Source of the DNA: Pseudonocardia thermophila
GTDB lineage: Bacteria > Actinomycetota > Actinomycetes > Mycobacteriales > Pseudonocardiaceae
Reading direction: 5' to 3'
Assembly: GCF_900142365.1 (NCBI RefSeq)
Contig: NZ_FRAP01000004.1
Span: 186,001-250,000 of the forward strand
Length of the DNA stretch: 64,000 nt
In this document: piece by piece, positions 62,827-64,000 of the stretch
Layout of the letters: every line of letters starts with the position of its first letter
Position numbering within the stretch: the stretch's first letter is position 1
Position numbers and translations under genes: made by a program
Notes under the pieces: model-generated
What the model saw: the letters and a program-made list of their open reading frames with translations, nothing else
What the model was told of the DNA's origin: nothing
Databases searched by the model: none

Positions 62827-64000
62827 TTGTTCCGTCGCAACGACCGACCCTCCCCCGCCCCGGACGAAGCCGCGTTCGCGGCCCGCAACGCCGCCACACA
62901 AGGCTTCCTCGCCCTCGACGACGAGCAGCGCGCGGCGGCCGAGGCGGTCCGCGTCGCCGACGAGATCGCCGGCGAGCCGCGGCTGCGCGCGCAGTGGGAA
63001 CAGGTCTCCGCGCAGTGCGACCGGGCCACCGAGGCATACCTCGCGGCCACCCAGCAGTACCCGCTCGACGGCAGCGCGCCGGTCACCGGCTCGAAGGAGG
63101 CCGACGAGAAGGCGCTGCGCGAGATCCAGGCGGCCCGCCAGGCGATCACCCGGTTCCGCGCCCAGCACGCCCGGGAGATCGACGAGGCGGACATGCTGAT
63201 CCGCAACCTCCCGCAGGCCATCCAGAAGGCGCGGGTGGCGCTCGTCGACGCCGACAAGGCGATCACGCAGGCAGAGCGGGCCGGGTACCCGTCGCGGCGG
63301 GCGACGGAGATGCTCGTCGAAGCCGTCCGGGCGGAGACCGGGATCGACTCCGCGGCCGGGCTGCGCGACCGGCACGCCGCGGCCCAGCGCACGATCGAGC
63401 TGGCCAGAGCCGCCGCGAAGCTGGCCGAGGAGGCGCCGAAGACGGCAGCGTCGGTGCAGTCAGCGCTGCGCAGCGTCCGCACCCGGCGGGAGGCCGCGCT
63501 GACGAAGATCGAGGGGATCGAGCCCGCGCTGTCCGCGCTGCGGCGGGAGTTCTCCGAGCCCTGCTCGCGCGATCTCGTCGACGCCGAGAAGGTCGCCCGC
63601 GCCGCAGTGGCCGAAGCGACGGCCGCGCTGGACGAGGCGGAGCGGTTCGCCGGGACCGGCGAGTGGGACGACGCGGCCGACGCGGTCGCGCGCGCCCGCG
63701 GCGAGCTGGGCCGTGCCGAGGAACGGGTCAAGGCCACTACGGACCGGCTGACGCACCTGCGCGAAGTGAAGGCCGATCCGTCGAAGGAGGCGGCGGACAC
63801 CCGGTTCGTGCTGCGCGACGCCCAGCGGCTCGTCGTGGACCGGGGCCTGGTGGACCGGTTCGGCCCGATCCTCGACGCGCAGGCGGTGCGGCTGGAGAAC
63901 GCGCAGGCCCGGCTCACCGGAGTGCACCCGGACTACTGGTTCTACCTGACCGAGCTGCGCGGCATCCGGGAGCGCGTGCGGGCCGTGGTGGACGAGGTGC
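62827..64000 (+). CDS. Long coiled-coil protein, TTG start, cut by window edge
   Basis: From TTG (GGGAGGGAGG upstream) an open frame runs to the window edge, at least 391 residues. After FRRNDRPSPAPDEAAFAARN the sequence is nearly all Ala/Glu/Arg/Leu-rich helix with heptad character (ARVALVDADKAITQAERAG, RTIELARAAAKLAEEAPKTA), interrupted by EWDDAADAVARARGELGRAE. No membrane segment or enzyme motif is visible. The ending present, VHPDYWFYLTELRGIRERV, is more compact. Function unknown; it lies after the Rieske gene but has its own promoter space (90 bases). Confidence 0.78.
   Translation, partial: MFRRNDRPSPAPDEAAFAARNAATQGFLALDDEQRAAAEAVRVADEIAGEPRLRAQWEQVSAQCDRATEAYLAATQQYPLDGSAPVTGSKEADEKALREIQAARQAITRFRAQHAREIDEADMLIRNLPQAIQKARVALVDADKAITQAERAGYPSRRATEMLVEAVRAETGIDSAAGLRDRHAAAQRTIELARAAAKLAEEAPKTAASVQSALRSVRTRREAALTKIEGIEPALSALRREFSEPCSRDLVDAEKVARAAVAEATAALDEAERFAGTGEWDDAADAVARARGELGRAEERVKATTDRLTHLREVKADPSKEAADTRFVLRDAQRLVVDRGLVDRFGPILDAQAVRLENAQARLTGVHPDYWFYLTELRGIRERVRAVVDEV

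Overview
The window is about 64 kb of very GC-rich chromosome from an actinobacterium. The block lpd, sucB, TIGR01777 epimerase, lipB, lipA, DUF4191 protein, RDD protein, glnA1, glnE, glnA2, a CaeA-type protease and panB follows the order known from Mycobacterium (Rv2215 to Rv2225). An ideR gene, a putative mycothiol-dependent isomerase and F420-type enzymes also point to Actinobacteria. My best guess is Pseudonocardiaceae, probably Pseudonocardia; this is inferred from gene content and style, not from a marker gene. I saw no rRNA, tRNA, CRISPR array, integrase or transposase.

Region 1 (1-26 kb) is the conserved core: the lipoamide enzymes (lpd, sucB, lipA, lipB), two glutamine synthetases with their adenylyltransferase, a lipoprotein protease, a membrane Ser/Thr kinase and panB. 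Differences from the mycobacterial order are an inverted lipB paired with a luciferase-like gene, a cargo segment between glnA1 and glnE, a galE - GNAT/DUF397 fusion - glnE operon, and a broken FAD monooxygenase ending at a long palindrome that also occurs after sucB. Both glnA promoter regions carry a GlnR-type site.

Region 2 (26-36 kb, minus strand) has RNB nuclease, ATP-grasp ligase, two IucA/IucC synthetases and a type III PLP decarboxylase, with overlapping or nearly touching ends. This looks like an NRPS-independent siderophore (or related polyamine-carboxylate) pathway. Upstream lie a fumarylpyruvate-hydrolase-like gene, a DinB-fold isomerase-like gene and a serine hydrolase.

Region 3 (36-51 kb) holds a small secreted protein, an orphan molybdenum hydroxylase large subunit, class I fumarase, an acuC - pat-type deacetylase/acetyltransferase operon framed by 14-bp tandem repeats, a sulfurtransferase, ideR, a DUF4192 protein with a repeat-encoded N-terminus, sthA and an M23 peptidase.

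Region 4 (51-63 kb) is an aromatic meta-cleavage locus. A tight minus-strand operon (two sister extradiol dioxygenases, a histidine phosphatase, an IclR regulator, a fused indolepyruvate ferredoxin oxidoreductase) is divergent from a plus-strand operon (unknown protein, tiny coupled ORF, second IclR regulator, hydratase, oxalocrotonate-type decarboxylase, tautomerase, Rieske protein). The semialdehyde dehydrogenase and the aldolase expected for a complete pathway are not in the window. The window ends inside a long coiled-coil protein with a TTG start.

Several plus- and minus-strand genes have a TANNNT-like box 6-7 nt before the start codon and no Shine-Dalgarno sequence, which suggests leaderless transcripts.
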